Positions 35,722 to 44,230 of a stretch of 64,000 nt of DNA are shown piece by piece. Made by a program: the position numbers and the translations under genes. The DNA lies in assembly GCF_017377575.1 (NCBI RefSeq), contig NZ_JAFREM010000025.1, positions 62,001 through 126,000 of the forward strand, read 5' to 3'. Each line of letters starts with the position of its first letter. Position 1 is the stretch's first letter. The notes under the pieces are model-generated. The model worked only from the letters and a program-made list of their open reading frames with translations. It was not told the origin of the DNA and searched no databases. The DNA comes from Candidatus Enterococcus moelleringii (GTDB taxonomy: Bacteria > Bacillota > Bacilli > Lactobacillales > Enterococcaceae).

Positions 35722-36311
35722 GAAAAGCAGAAGTAACACGAGATACCTCAGAAACTAAGATTCAATTGCAGCTGGAAATTGATGGGATTGGGGAACAAAA
35801 AATTAAAACCGGTGTCGGCTTTTTGGATCATATGCTGGAGCTGTTTACCCGCCATGGCCGTTTTGATTTGGACTTGGTCTGTGACGGAGATATTGAAGTA
35901 GATGCTCATCATACAACTGAGGATGTCGGTATTGCGATTGGCCGGGCTTTTTCTGAAGCATTAGGCGAGCGTCGCGGAATCAAACGCTATGGCAGTATGA
36001 TGCTGCCTATGGATGAGGCTTTAGTAGTTACGGCTTTAGATATCAGCGGCCGGGGGATGGCAGTGGTTGAGCTGGATATTCCAACTGAAAAAATTGGTAC
36101 ACAATTTGATACCGAATTAGTGGAAGAATTTTTTATCGCCTTTGCCCGTGAGTTAGGAGCAACGATTCATCTGCACCAAATTGCCGGTAAAAATAGTCAC
36201 CATATCGTTGAGGCTTGCTTCAAAGGATTTGGCCGAGCATTAGGGGAAGCAGTTGCGATTAACGAAGCGGCTCCCGATGAGATTCCTTCAACTAAAGGAA
36301 CGATTGTCTAG
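35718..36311 (+). CDS. hisB: imidazoleglycerol-phosphate dehydratase
   Basis: This manganese enzyme dehydrates imidazole glycerol phosphate. It is the 197-residue monofunctional form, without the N-terminal phosphatase domain of enterobacterial HisB; the phosphatase is the PHP protein at the operon end. The duplicated metal motifs are DAHHTTEDVGI and SHHIVEACFK. It overlaps hisC by four bases and is followed by hisH after 14 bases. Confidence 0.96.
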   Translation: MRKAEVTRDTSETKIQLQLEIDGIGEQKIKTGVGFLDHMLELFTRHGRFDLDLVCDGDIEVDAHHTTEDVGIAIGRAFSEALGERRGIKRYGSMMLPMDEALVVTALDISGRGMAVVELDIPTEKIGTQFDTELVEEFFIAFARELGATIHLHQIAGKNSHHIVEACFKGFGRALGEAVAINEAAPDEIPSTKGTIV

Positions 36312-36325
36312 AAAGGGCGAGAGGT

Positions 36326-36952
36326 ATGATAGCAATTATTGATTATGGTGTCGGCAACTTGTTCAGTCTAGCCCGTTCGTTGGAATATATTGGAGAAAAA
36401 AGTGTCGTTACCCGGGATTTAAGTATTTTAGAAGAAGCGGATCAAATTATTTTGCCAGGTGTTGGGGCTTTTGGCGATGCGATTGAAAAATTGGCGCAGC
36501 TAGACTTGATTGAACCGATTCAAAAGCTGGCAGCCAGCGGCAAGCCTTTTTTAGGGATATGCTTAGGGATGCAGCTGCTGTTTGAAACTAGTGAAGAGTT
36601 TGGCAGTCATGAAGGCTTAGGTTTGATTCCCGGAAAAATAGTTTCCATGACCGATGCTTTCCAACAAAAAAACATCGATTTGAAGGTGCCGCAAATCGGC
36701 TGGAACCAACTAGAAGTGTTAACTGATGAGTGTCCATTAGTTCGCGATCTTCAACAGGGGGATTATGTTTATTATGTTCACAGCTTTTATGCGGCTGATT
36801 GCGAAGAATCGTTAGTAGCAGTCAGCGATTATGGAGTGAAGGTACCAGGGATTGTTCAGAAAGACAATGTCATGGGGACGCAATTTCATCCGGAAAAAAG
36901 CGGCGATGTTGGTTTGAAGATTCTCAAAGCATTTGCGGAGGTGGGAAAATGA
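36326..36952 (+). CDS. hisH: imidazole glycerol phosphate synthase, glutaminase subunit
   Basis: This class I glutamine amidotransferase passes ammonia to HisF. The 208 residues have the nucleophile Cys79 in GICLGMQLLFE and the partners His188 and Glu190 in QFHPEKSG. It begins MIAIIDYGVGNL. The ATG follows GAAAGGGCGAGAGG. hisA starts in its stop codon (ATGA). Confidence 0.96.
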   Translation: MIAIIDYGVGNLFSLARSLEYIGEKSVVTRDLSILEEADQIILPGVGAFGDAIEKLAQLDLIEPIQKLAASGKPFLGICLGMQLLFETSEEFGSHEGLGLIPGKIVSMTDAFQQKNIDLKVPQIGWNQLEVLTDECPLVRDLQQGDYVYYVHSFYAADCEESLVAVSDYGVKVPGIVQKDNVMGTQFHPEKSGDVGLKILKAFAEVGK

Positions 36953-37668
36953 AAATCTTTCCAGCAATTGATTTATTAGATCAAAAGGTCGTTCGTCTGT
37001 ACCAAGGGGATTACGATCAGCAGGTAGTATTTGGTGATGATCCAGTGGCCTTTGCTAAATCCTTTGAAGAGGCGGGGGCCGAGTATTTGCACTTGGTGGA
37101 TTTAGACGGCGCCAAGGCCGGTAAGCTGCATTATTTCGAAATTGCTAAGCAAATTGCCGAGCAAACCAATTTATTTGTGGAAGTTGGCGGTGGGATTCGC
37201 GATGAAGAGACGATTCAGCATTGTTTAGATGCTGGAGTTAATCGGGTGATTTTAGGCACGATTGCCCAGAAGGATCCAGAATTTACGAAAAAAATGCTGA
37301 CTAAATACGGCGAACAAATTGCCATTGGCGTAGATGCTAAGGACGGCATGGTGGCTGTGGAAGGCTGGCTGGAAAAAACTGAAACCGAAGCCTTTGATTT
37401 TTGCCAACAGCTGCAAAGCTGGGGGGCTAAAACTATCATCTTTACGGAAATTTCTCGCGATGGAACCGGCCAAGGGATCAATATTCCTTTGTATCAAAAA
37501 TTGAATCAGCTGGATTTACAAATCGTGGCTTCCGGTGGTGTGGCTAGTCTAGCGGATATTCAACAGCTGAAGGCCATAAATATCGGTGCGGCAATTGTTG
37601 GAAAATCACTGTACACTGGCGACTTGAAATTAGTGGATGTACTGGCAGCCGGCAAGGGGGAAGTTTAA
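36949..37668 (+). CDS. hisA: ProFAR isomerase
   Basis: This (beta-alpha)8 barrel enzyme opens the ribose ring of ProFAR to give PRFAR. It has 239 residues from the ATG at 36949 (MKIFPAIDLLD), which follows GGAGGTGGG. The frame is open 150 bases further upstream inside hisH, but that part has no family similarity. Catalytic Asp8 lies in FPAIDL; the phosphate-binding GGGIRD and ASGGVAS loops are present. It overlaps hisH by four bases and hisF by one. Confidence 0.96.
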   Translation: MKIFPAIDLLDQKVVRLYQGDYDQQVVFGDDPVAFAKSFEEAGAEYLHLVDLDGAKAGKLHYFEIAKQIAEQTNLFVEVGGGIRDEETIQHCLDAGVNRVILGTIAQKDPEFTKKMLTKYGEQIAIGVDAKDGMVAVEGWLEKTETEAFDFCQQLQSWGAKTIIFTEISRDGTGQGINIPLYQKLNQLDLQIVASGGVASLADIQQLKAINIGAAIVGKSLYTGDLKLVDVLAAGKGEV

Positions 37669-38426
37669 TGTTAGCTAAACGAATTATTCCTTGTTTGGAT
37701 GTCCGAGATGGTCGAGTGGTTAAGGGTGTAAACTTTGCTGGTCTGAAGGATGTGAACGATCCGGTTACTTTGGCCCGTTTTTACAATGAGCAAGGTGCTG
37801 ATGAGCTGGTTTTTTACGATATTACGGCTTCGGCTGAGGATCGTGGATTGTTTACCGACATTTTAGAGGCAGTGGCTTCTGAAGTGTTTATTCCTTTGAC
37901 AGTTGGCGGCGGCATCAATGAGGTGTCAGATTTTGAACGAGTGTTGAATTGCGGTGCCGATAAGGTCAGTGTGAATTCAGGCGCTATTCGCAATCCGCAA
38001 TTGATTGAAGCAGGTGCCAAACGTTATGGCAGTCAATGCGTAGTTCTGTCGATTGATGTTCGCAAGGTTGACGGTCAATGGCACGTTTTTGCTAAAGGCG
38101 GACGGGAAGATACTGGTTTAGATGCTTTAGAGTGGATCAAAAAAGGTGAAGCTTTGGGCGCCGGCGAATTGGTGATTAACAGTATGGATACTGATGGCGT
38201 GAAGCAAGGCTTTGATCTGCCATTGTTAACAGCTGTTAGTGAAATTACTACGTTGCCGATTGTGGCTTCCGGTGGTGCAGGCAATAGTGAAGATTTTTAT
38301 CATTTGTTCCAATTGCCGAATATTGAAGCAGGGTTAGCGGCTTCGATTTTCCATTATGGGGAAGTAAAAATTCCTGACTTAAAACGTCAATTAGCAGAAA
38401 AAGCAATTCCGATGCGAATTGTCTAG
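37668..38426 (+). CDS. hisF: imidazole glycerol phosphate synthase, cyclase subunit
   Basis: This barrel enzyme, paired with HisH, forms imidazole glycerol phosphate and AICAR. The 252 residues have the catalytic Asp11 in IIPCLDVRDGRVVKG and Asp130 in VVLSIDVRK, plus VGGGIN and ASGGAGN phosphate loops. Its start codon shares one base with the hisA stop (TAATG). Confidence 0.97.
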   Translation: MLAKRIIPCLDVRDGRVVKGVNFAGLKDVNDPVTLARFYNEQGADELVFYDITASAEDRGLFTDILEAVASEVFIPLTVGGGINEVSDFERVLNCGADKVSVNSGAIRNPQLIEAGAKRYGSQCVVLSIDVRKVDGQWHVFAKGGREDTGLDALEWIKKGEALGAGELVINSMDTDGVKQGFDLPLLTAVSEITTLPIVASGGAGNSEDFYHLFQLPNIEAGLAASIFHYGEVKIPDLKRQLAEKAIPMRIV

Positions 38427-38438
38427 AGGAGGAAGCAA

Positions 38439-39074
38439 ATGGAACTGAAATTTGATGAACAAGGACTGATCCCGGTGATTGTTCAGGATGCGCAAACCGA
38501 TCAAGTCTTGACCTTGGCTTATATGAATAAGGAGAGCTTAGAATTAACCTTGAAGGACCGCTTGATGACTTTTTATTCCCGCAGCCGTCAGGAATTATGG
38601 CGCAAAGGCGAAACCAGCGGCAATTATCAACACTTGGTTTCTTTGACTGCTGATTGTGATCAGGATGCTTTAGTGGCGAAGGTTCAAAAAGATGGTCCTG
38701 CCTGTCATACTGGGACTGAAAGCTGCTTTACGGAAATGCTTTTTGGCGAATCTGACGAAAAGCAGGTGCAATTGTCTGACCTTTACGCCTTAATCAAAGG
38801 ACGTAAAACCGAACCTAAAGAGGGCAGTTATACTAGCTACTTATTTGAAAAAGGCTTAGAAAAGATTTTGAAGAAAATCGGCGAAGAGTCTACTGAAGTG
38901 GTGATTGGTGCGATGAAAGCCGATCGTCAGGAAACTATTTTTGAAGCCGCTGATTTAACTTATCACATGCTGGTTTTACTAGTAGAGATGGGAATCTCGG
39001 TGGAAGAAGTCCAGCAAGAATTATCCAAACGGCATGTCGTTGATCATAAGGTAAAACAAGAAACGCTAAAATAG
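38439..39074 (+). CDS. hisIE: bifunctional PR-AMP cyclohydrolase / PR-ATP pyrophosphatase
   Basis: This 211-residue fusion catalyses the second and third histidine steps. The HisI half (about 1-115) contains LAYMNKESL, SRQELWRKGETSGN and the zinc-binding DCDQDAL and GPACHTGTESCF. The HisE half (about 120-211) contains EGSYTSYLFEKGLEKILKK and the acidic motif GEESTEVVI. HisI-HisE fusion is common. It follows hisF by 12 bases. Confidence 0.96.
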   Translation: MELKFDEQGLIPVIVQDAQTDQVLTLAYMNKESLELTLKDRLMTFYSRSRQELWRKGETSGNYQHLVSLTADCDQDALVAKVQKDGPACHTGTESCFTEMLFGESDEKQVQLSDLYALIKGRKTEPKEGSYTSYLFEKGLEKILKKIGEESTEVVIGAMKADRQETIFEAADLTYHMLVLLVEMGISVEEVQQELSKRHVVDHKVKQETLK

Positions 39075-39085
39075 GGGGAAGTTTC

Positions 39086-39910
39086 ATGTTCTATTCAAAC
39101 GCGCATACCCACAGTACTTGGTGTGATGGCAAGGATTCGCTGCTGGCTATGGCTGAGGCCGCGATTCAGATTGGTTTTACCGATATCGGCTTTACCAGTC
39201 ATTCATCGGCTCCTTTTGACCCATCTTGTCCTGGTGTATCAGATGAGGCCGGCTATCAAAAAGAGGTTCATGCTGTGCAGGAGCAGTTTAAAGATTATTT
39301 GACGGTTCGTTTAGGCTTGGAATGGGATTATTATAGCCCCCAGCCGCAAGTGGGCTACGATTACTTTGTTGGTTCGGTTCATTATTTGCCGCCGCGGGAT
39401 GGCGTCTATCGGTCAGTGGATGAAAGTCCTGAGAGCTTGATGGAGACGCTGCAGGATTGGTATGGCGGAGATAAGCTTAAGCTGGTGCAGGATTATTACG
39501 ATACCGTAGTGACTCATATTAAAGAGCATCAACCAAAGATTGTCGGGCATTTTGACTTGATTACTAAGTTTAACGAAAAAGCACCTTGGCTGGATGATAC
39601 CAGCAGTGCCTATCAAAAGATTGCACTGACCGCTCTGGATAATGTAATTGATATTGTTCAGACTTATGATGGCCTAGTCGAGGTCAATACCGGAGCGATT
39701 TCCCGGCATTGGCGGACACAGCCTTATCCGGACTGCTTCTTGCTGCAGCAGCTGCAATTACGGGAATGTCCGGTAATTGTCACTAGTGATAGTCATGAAA
39801 CGACTACGTTAAATTATCATTTTAAAGAAACCGAAGAGCTGCTAAAATCGTTAGGCTTTACCTCAACCGTCCAATTGAAGGATGGGGAATTTCAAAAAAT
39901 TTCTTTTTAA
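39086..39910 (+). CDS. hisK: histidinol phosphatase, PHP family
   Basis: This 274-residue PHP-domain phosphatase supplies the histidinol-phosphatase step that monofunctional HisB lacks. Metal ligands are visible in AHTHSTWCDG (residues 6-15), GLEWDYY, GSVHYLP, GHFDLITKF and TSDSHETT. It follows hisIE by 11 bases and ends the operon. The alternative name hisJ is used for the same family. Confidence 0.9.
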   Translation: MFYSNAHTHSTWCDGKDSLLAMAEAAIQIGFTDIGFTSHSSAPFDPSCPGVSDEAGYQKEVHAVQEQFKDYLTVRLGLEWDYYSPQPQVGYDYFVGSVHYLPPRDGVYRSVDESPESLMETLQDWYGGDKLKLVQDYYDTVVTHIKEHQPKIVGHFDLITKFNEKAPWLDDTSSAYQKIALTALDNVIDIVQTYDGLVEVNTGAISRHWRTQPYPDCFLLQQLQLRECPVIVTSDSHETTTLNYHFKETEELLKSLGFTSTVQLKDGEFQKISF

Positions 39911-39923
39911 TGTCAATTACGAT

Positions 39924-39953
39924 TTGACAAAGTATAGGTAAAGTCGCTATTAT
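39924..39953 (+). promoter_or_regulatory. sigma-A promoter of the glyQS T-box transcript
   Basis: TTGACA and TATTAT are 18 bases apart, 14 bases after the hisK stop codon and just upstream of the T-box leader. Confidence 0.75.
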
Positions 39954-39961
39954 AGTAGCAA

Positions 39962-40159
39962 GTTGAATAGGTGCGTTGAGCAAAAAAAGAAGTTCATCCC
40001 TCAATCAAGCGAGTCTGGGACAGTGGAAGCCGGATATGACATGAATTTTGCAGGCGTTTGTGAGCACAGTAGTTAAAAGCTGCCAAGTACTTTACTTGGA
40101 AGTAGGGTGGAACCGCGTTAATACGTCCCTATGTCTATTGCAGACATAGGGACTTTTTT
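39962..40159 (+). ncRNA. T-box riboswitch, tRNA-Gly specific (glyQS leader)
   Basis: The T-box block AGTAGGGTGGAACCGCG lies at 40101-40117, followed by a terminator with stem GTCCCTATGTCT / AGACATAGGGAC (40125-40153) and six T residues. Stem I contains the conserved distal elements near AGTCTGGGACAGTGGAAGCC. GGC at 40053-40055 sits in the specifier loop and matches tRNA-Gly(GCC). The TGGA bulge predicts discriminator U, as in Gram-positive tRNA-Gly. The downstream genes are glyQ and glyS. Confidence 0.93.
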
Positions 40160-40196
40160 CATGCTTTTGGAAGAGAAAAATCAAGGAGGAAAACAA

Positions 40197-41087
40197 ATGA
40201 GTAAACGATCCATGCAAGACATTATTTTGACATTGCAAAAATTTTGGTCCGACAATGGCTGTATGCTGATGCAAGCCTACGATACGGAAAAAGGGGCCGG
40301 CACTATGAGTCCTTATACGTTCCTAAGAGCGATTGGACCGGAGCCTTGGCGGGCAGCGTATGTGGAACCGTCACGTCGTCCAGCAGATGGCCGTTACGGC
40401 GAAAATCCGAACCGTCTGTATCAGCATCATCAATTTCAAGTAGTTATGAAGCCATCACCGGAAAATATTCAAGAGTTGTATTTAGACAGCTTGCGTTTAT
40501 TGGGCATCGATCCTTTGGAACACGACATTCGTTTTGTAGAAGACAACTGGGAAAATCCTTCAATGGGTTGTGCCGGTTTAGGCTGGGAAGTTTGGCTGAA
40601 CGGGATGGAAATTACTCAATTTACCTATTTCCAACAAGTCGGCGGACTGCCTTGTCATCCGGTAACGGCGGAATTGACTTACGGCTTGGAGCGTTTAGCT
40701 TCTTATATCCAAGAAGTGGAAAGTGTTTACGATCTGCAATGGTCTAACGAAGTAAAATACGGCGAAATCTTCAAACAGCCTGAATTTGAACACTCAAAAT
40801 ATTCCTTTGAAGTCAGCGACCAAAAGATGCTGCTGGAAAACTTTGATAAATTTGAAAAAGAAGCGCAACGTTGTCTGGATGAAAATTTAGTGCATCCGGC
40901 TTACGATTACATTTTGAAATGCAGCCACACCTTTAACCTGTTGGATGCGCGGGGAGCTGTTTCGGTTACTGAACGGGCCGGCTACTTGGCACGTATCCGC
41001 AATATGGCACGAGCAGTTGCGAAAATCTTTGTTGCTGAACGGGAAAAATTAGGTTTCCCATTGTTAAATCATGAGGAGGGCGAATAA
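40197..41087 (+). CDS. glyQ: glycyl-tRNA synthetase alpha subunit
   Basis: This is the catalytic subunit of the bacterial heterotetrameric GlyRS (class II). It has 296 residues from the ATG at 40197, which follows AAGGAGGA; the open frame upstream lies inside the T-box terminator. Visible are [17 protein letters not shown], the motif 2 region [27 protein letters not shown], and [16 protein letters not shown]. glyS follows immediately. Confidence 0.97.
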   Translation: MSKRSMQDIILTLQKFWSDNGCMLMQAYDTEKGAGTMSPYTFLRAIGPEPWRAAYVEPSRRPADGRYGENPNRLYQHHQFQVVMKPSPENIQELYLDSLRLLGIDPLEHDIRFVEDNWENPSMGCAGLGWEVWLNGMEITQFTYFQQVGGLPCHPVTAELTYGLERLASYIQEVESVYDLQWSNEVKYGEIFKQPEFEHSKYSFEVSDQKMLLENFDKFEKEAQRCLDENLVHPAYDYILKCSHTFNLLDARGAVSVTERAGYLARIRNMARAVAKIFVAEREKLGFPLLNHEEGE

Positions 41088-41088
41088 A

Positions 41089-43167
41089 ATGGCAAAAGAT
41101 CTACTATTAGAAATCGGCTTGGAAGAAATGCCTGCCCACGTGGTTTGGCCGAGCAGCAAGCAATTAGAAGAACGGGTAGTAAAATTTTTAGAAGAAAACA
41201 GCTTAACCTATGATACAGTGGAAAGTTTTTCTACCCCACGACGTTTAGGGATTCGCGTAACGAACATTCCTGATCGTCAAGAAGACGTCCAAGAAGAAGT
41301 CAAAGGTCCAGCGAAGAAGATAGCGCAGGATGCTGAGGGTAATTGGAGCAAAGCGGCAGAAGGCTTCGTACGGGGACAAGGTTTGACTACCGATGCAATT
41401 ACTTTTCGCGAGCTGAACGGTGTGGAATATGTCTATGTGACTAAATATATTCACGGCAAAGAAAGCAAAGAAGTCCTGACTCAACTGGACAAAGTGATCA
41501 CCAGCATGACTTTCCCAGTAACGATGCATTGGGGCAGTACCACCTTTGAATATATTCGTCCGATTCATTGGATCGTTGCTTTATTAGATGATGAAGTGAT
41601 TCCTTTTGAAATTCTAGACGTGAAAACTGGTCGCGAAACCCGTGGACATCGTTTCCTAGGAGACAACGCGGTCATCAATGAACCAAAGGAATACGAAGAA
41701 AAATTAAAAGAACAATTCGTTATTGCCAGCGGTCAAGAACGCCAGCAAATGATCATCGACCAAATCAATCAATTGGCCGAAGAAAACAAATGGCAAATTG
41801 ATTTGGATGCCGATCTGTTAGAAGAAGTAACCAACTTAGTAGAATACCCAACCGCTTTTGTGGGTGACTACGAAGAACGTTTTTTATCAGTGCCGGAAGA
41901 AGTTTTAGTAACGTCTATGAAGGAACACCAACGCTACTTTGATGTGCGTAACCAAGCAGGTATGCTGCTGCCGCATTTCATTTCGGTTCGTAACGGCAAT
42001 AATGTCAAATTGGACAACGTGGTTAAAGGAAATCAAAAAGTATTAACAGCTCGTTTAGAAGATGCGGACTTTTTCTATGAAGAAGACAAGAAGCTGTCAA
42101 TTGATGCTTGCGTCGAAAAATTGAAAAACGTGACCTTCCATGAAAAAATCGGCAGCATCTACGAAAAAATGCAGCGGGTAGGTAAAATCAGTCAGTTGAT
42201 TGGCAAACAAGTTGGATTAACTGAAGAAGAACTTGCTGATTTACAACGAGCTTCAGAAATCTACAAGTTCGATTTAGTGACTAATATGGTAGGCGAATTC
42301 CCTGAATTGCAAGGCATCATGGGTGAAAAATATGCCCTGCTGCAAGGGGAAAACCCAGCGGTAGCCCAAGCGGTTCGCGAACACTATATGCCAATTTCAG
42401 CTGAAGGCGATCTGCCTGAATCAACTGTTGGTGCGGTGTTAGCCGTGGCTGACAAGATGGACAGCATTTTATCCTTCTTCGCGATGGAAATGATTCCTAG
42501 CGGCTCAAATGATCCGTACGCACTGCGTCGTCAGACTTACGGGATTGTCCGTATTATCGAGAGCAAAGGCTGGAGCTTCCCGTTCCGTAAAGTTCAGCAA
42601 GTAATTGCTGAAGCGATCAACGCTGATGAAGCCAGCTTTGGGATTCACTTTACTGAGGATCAACAAGCGTTAGTAGACTTCTTTAAAGGTCGTCTGCGTC
42701 AACGTCTACAGCTGCAAAACATTCGTCATGACTTAATTGATGCGGTTTTAGCTTCTAAACAAGATGACTTAACCCAAATTTTTGAAGCGGCGCGTATCTT
42801 CGCTCAACATGCCAAAGACGGCGACTTCAAGGAATCAATGGAAGCCTTGACTCGCGTAATTAACTTGGCGAAGAAAGTCAGTCCAGAAGCAGTCAGTCAA
42901 CACGTCGATCCGGCTCTGTTTGAAAATGACAGTGAAAAAGAATTGTTTGATGCCGTTAAAGCAGCTCGGGATCAATTCGGTGATCAGTCAATGGCTGAAA
43001 ACTATCAAATGCTGGCAAATCTGCGTCCGGTGATCGAACGTTACTTCAACAAAACGATGGTTATGGCGGAAGACGAAAAAGTCCGCAACAATCGCTTAAC
43101 CCAATTAGCGCAAATTGCTGACATGGCAGAAGCCTTGGCAAGTATCGATAAGATTATTACTAAATAG
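41089..43167 (+). CDS. glyS: glycyl-tRNA synthetase beta subunit
   Basis: This 692-residue tRNA-binding subunit of the heterotetrameric GlyRS begins [19 protein letters not shown]. It ends with a helical anticodon-binding-like domain. An HD-like stretch [23 protein letters not shown] is typical. The ATG at 41089 follows GAGGAGGGCG; the open frame six codons earlier overlaps glyQ. A bidirectional terminator separates it from the minus-strand AEC gene. Confidence 0.96.
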   Translation: MAKDLLLEIGLEEMPAHVVWPSSKQLEERVVKFLEENSLTYDTVESFSTPRRLGIRVTNIPDRQEDVQEEVKGPAKKIAQDAEGNWSKAAEGFVRGQGLTTDAITFRELNGVEYVYVTKYIHGKESKEVLTQLDKVITSMTFPVTMHWGSTTFEYIRPIHWIVALLDDEVIPFEILDVKTGRETRGHRFLGDNAVINEPKEYEEKLKEQFVIASGQERQQMIIDQINQLAEENKWQIDLDADLLEEVTNLVEYPTAFVGDYEERFLSVPEEVLVTSMKEHQRYFDVRNQAGMLLPHFISVRNGNNVKLDNVVKGNQKVLTARLEDADFFYEEDKKLSIDACVEKLKNVTFHEKIGSIYEKMQRVGKISQLIGKQVGLTEEELADLQRASEIYKFDLVTNMVGEFPELQGIMGEKYALLQGENPAVAQAVREHYMPISAEGDLPESTVGAVLAVADKMDSILSFFAMEMIPSGSNDPYALRRQTYGIVRIIESKGWSFPFRKVQQVIAEAINADEASFGIHFTEDQQALVDFFKGRLRQRLQLQNIRHDLIDAVLASKQDDLTQIFEAARIFAQHAKDGDFKESMEALTRVINLAKKVSPEAVSQHVDPALFENDSEKELFDAVKAARDQFGDQSMAENYQMLANLRPVIERYFNKTMVMAEDEKVRNNRLTQLAQIADMAEALASIDKIITK

Positions 43168-43168
43168 C

Positions 43169-43210
43169 AAAAAAATCCTTCAGGCCCAAGTAGTCTGAAG
43201 GATTTTTTTG
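43169..43210. terminator. bidirectional terminator between glyS and the AEC carrier
   Basis: AAAAAATCCTTCAG pairs with CTGAAGGATTTTTTT, giving T runs on both strands between two converging genes. Confidence 0.88.
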
Positions 43211-43212
43211 TA

Positions 43213-44154
43213 TTACAGAATCAATTTTAGCAAGAGTGGAATATAGGCGAGATACAACAGCACCGAGTAGCCTAAGGAAGAAGCGGCGTATTCTTGATCA
43301 CCGCCGTAGGAACGGGCCAGAATAGGCACTGAGTTTTGCACTGGCATAGCAGACTGGATAATGAAGACTGAAAGCATTAATTCCGGCACATGAATCCATT
43401 GACCAAGTGCCCAGACAATCAAAGGTGAGATCAGATAGCGACCCACCAGCACGCCTGCGATATCTTTGTTAAGCTTCAGGTTTTTAATCCCCACATTGTA
43501 AACAATAATTCCGATTACAAACATGGATAATGGCGTGGTCAAATTTCCCAAATAAGAAAAGAAAGTAGCCGCTTCGTCTGGCATCGGCAAGCTCAGCAAG
43601 ACCCAGCCGATCCCGATTAGAAAGCCCAATAAAGCGGGTGAAAAGATTTTCTTCAACACCTGCAATGGGTGGAAATGGACGGTGGCCTGTTCGATTTGCG
43701 GATGGTCCTTGGCAATTAAGTAAATCCCCAATGTCCAAAACAAGGTCGTATTTACGATGTAGTACAGCAACACGTAAGGAACGGACTTTTCACCAAAAAT
43801 CGCTAAGTTAATCGGCAAACCGATAAAAATAGTATTGGAGCAGGTAAACATCGTGGCAAATGCTCCTTGCCGCCCAGCGGAAATTTTAAAGATTTTCACG
43901 TATAGGTAGCTAATAGCAAAGGTCAGCAGCATGGAAATCAGCGGAATAATCATCCCGCTAAATAATTGCAAAAATTCTTCCCGGGAAAAGTTTTTGGTAA
44001 TATTCAAAAACATATTGCAGGGCAGGGCGATTTGCAGCACCAGCTTTGAGAAGACGTCACCGACTTGATTGGTGAACCATTGCTTATAGGTTAAAAAGTA
44101 GCCCATAAACATCAAAGCAAAAATTAAAAATATATTGATATACGCAGATAGCAT
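43213..44154 (-). CDS. AEC (auxin efflux carrier) family transporter
   Basis: This 313-residue polytopic membrane protein is of the AEC/malate-permease family, beginning MLSAYINIFLIFALMFMGYFLTY. The second conserved half includes NTIFIGLPINLAIFGE and the C-terminal IIQSAMPVQNSVPILARSYGGD. Substrate unknown; organic acids are most frequent. The ATG at 44154 is chosen because GAGGTG lies six bases upstream; the GTG at 44163 is inside that site. It is monocistronic, downstream of the fbp operon terminator. Confidence 0.82.
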   Translation of the reverse strand: MLSAYINIFLIFALMFMGYFLTYKQWFTNQVGDVFSKLVLQIALPCNMFLNITKNFSREEFLQLFSGMIIPLISMLLTFAISYLYVKIFKISAGRQGAFATMFTCSNTIFIGLPINLAIFGEKSVPYVLLYYIVNTTLFWTLGIYLIAKDHPQIEQATVHFHPLQVLKKIFSPALLGFLIGIGWVLLSLPMPDEAATFFSYLGNLTTPLSMFVIGIIVYNVGIKNLKLNKDIAGVLVGRYLISPLIVWALGQWIHVPELMLSVFIIQSAMPVQNSVPILARSYGGDQEYAASSLGYSVLLYLAYIPLLLKLIL

Positions 44155-44180
44155 CAACAACACCTCGCATCAACTATACC

Positions 44181-44220
44181 GAAAAACTCCTCTTCCAACA
44201 AGTCGAATTGGAAGAGGAGT
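44181..44220 (-). terminator. terminator of the ccpN-fbp operon
   Basis: On the minus strand ACTCCTCTTCCAA pairs perfectly with TTGGAAGAGGAGT (13 bp), followed by TTTTT. Confidence 0.88.
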
Positions 44221-44230
44221 GAAAGTTTTC

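Noticed and set aside
36799-36948. Longer hisA start inside hisH
   Set aside because: The extra 50 residues are an out-of-frame reading of hisH; the ATG at 36949 has a ribosome site and the family N-terminus.
40131-40196. Longer glyQ start
   Set aside because: It lies in the T-box terminator; the ATG at 40197 follows AAGGAGGA and gives the standard N-terminus.
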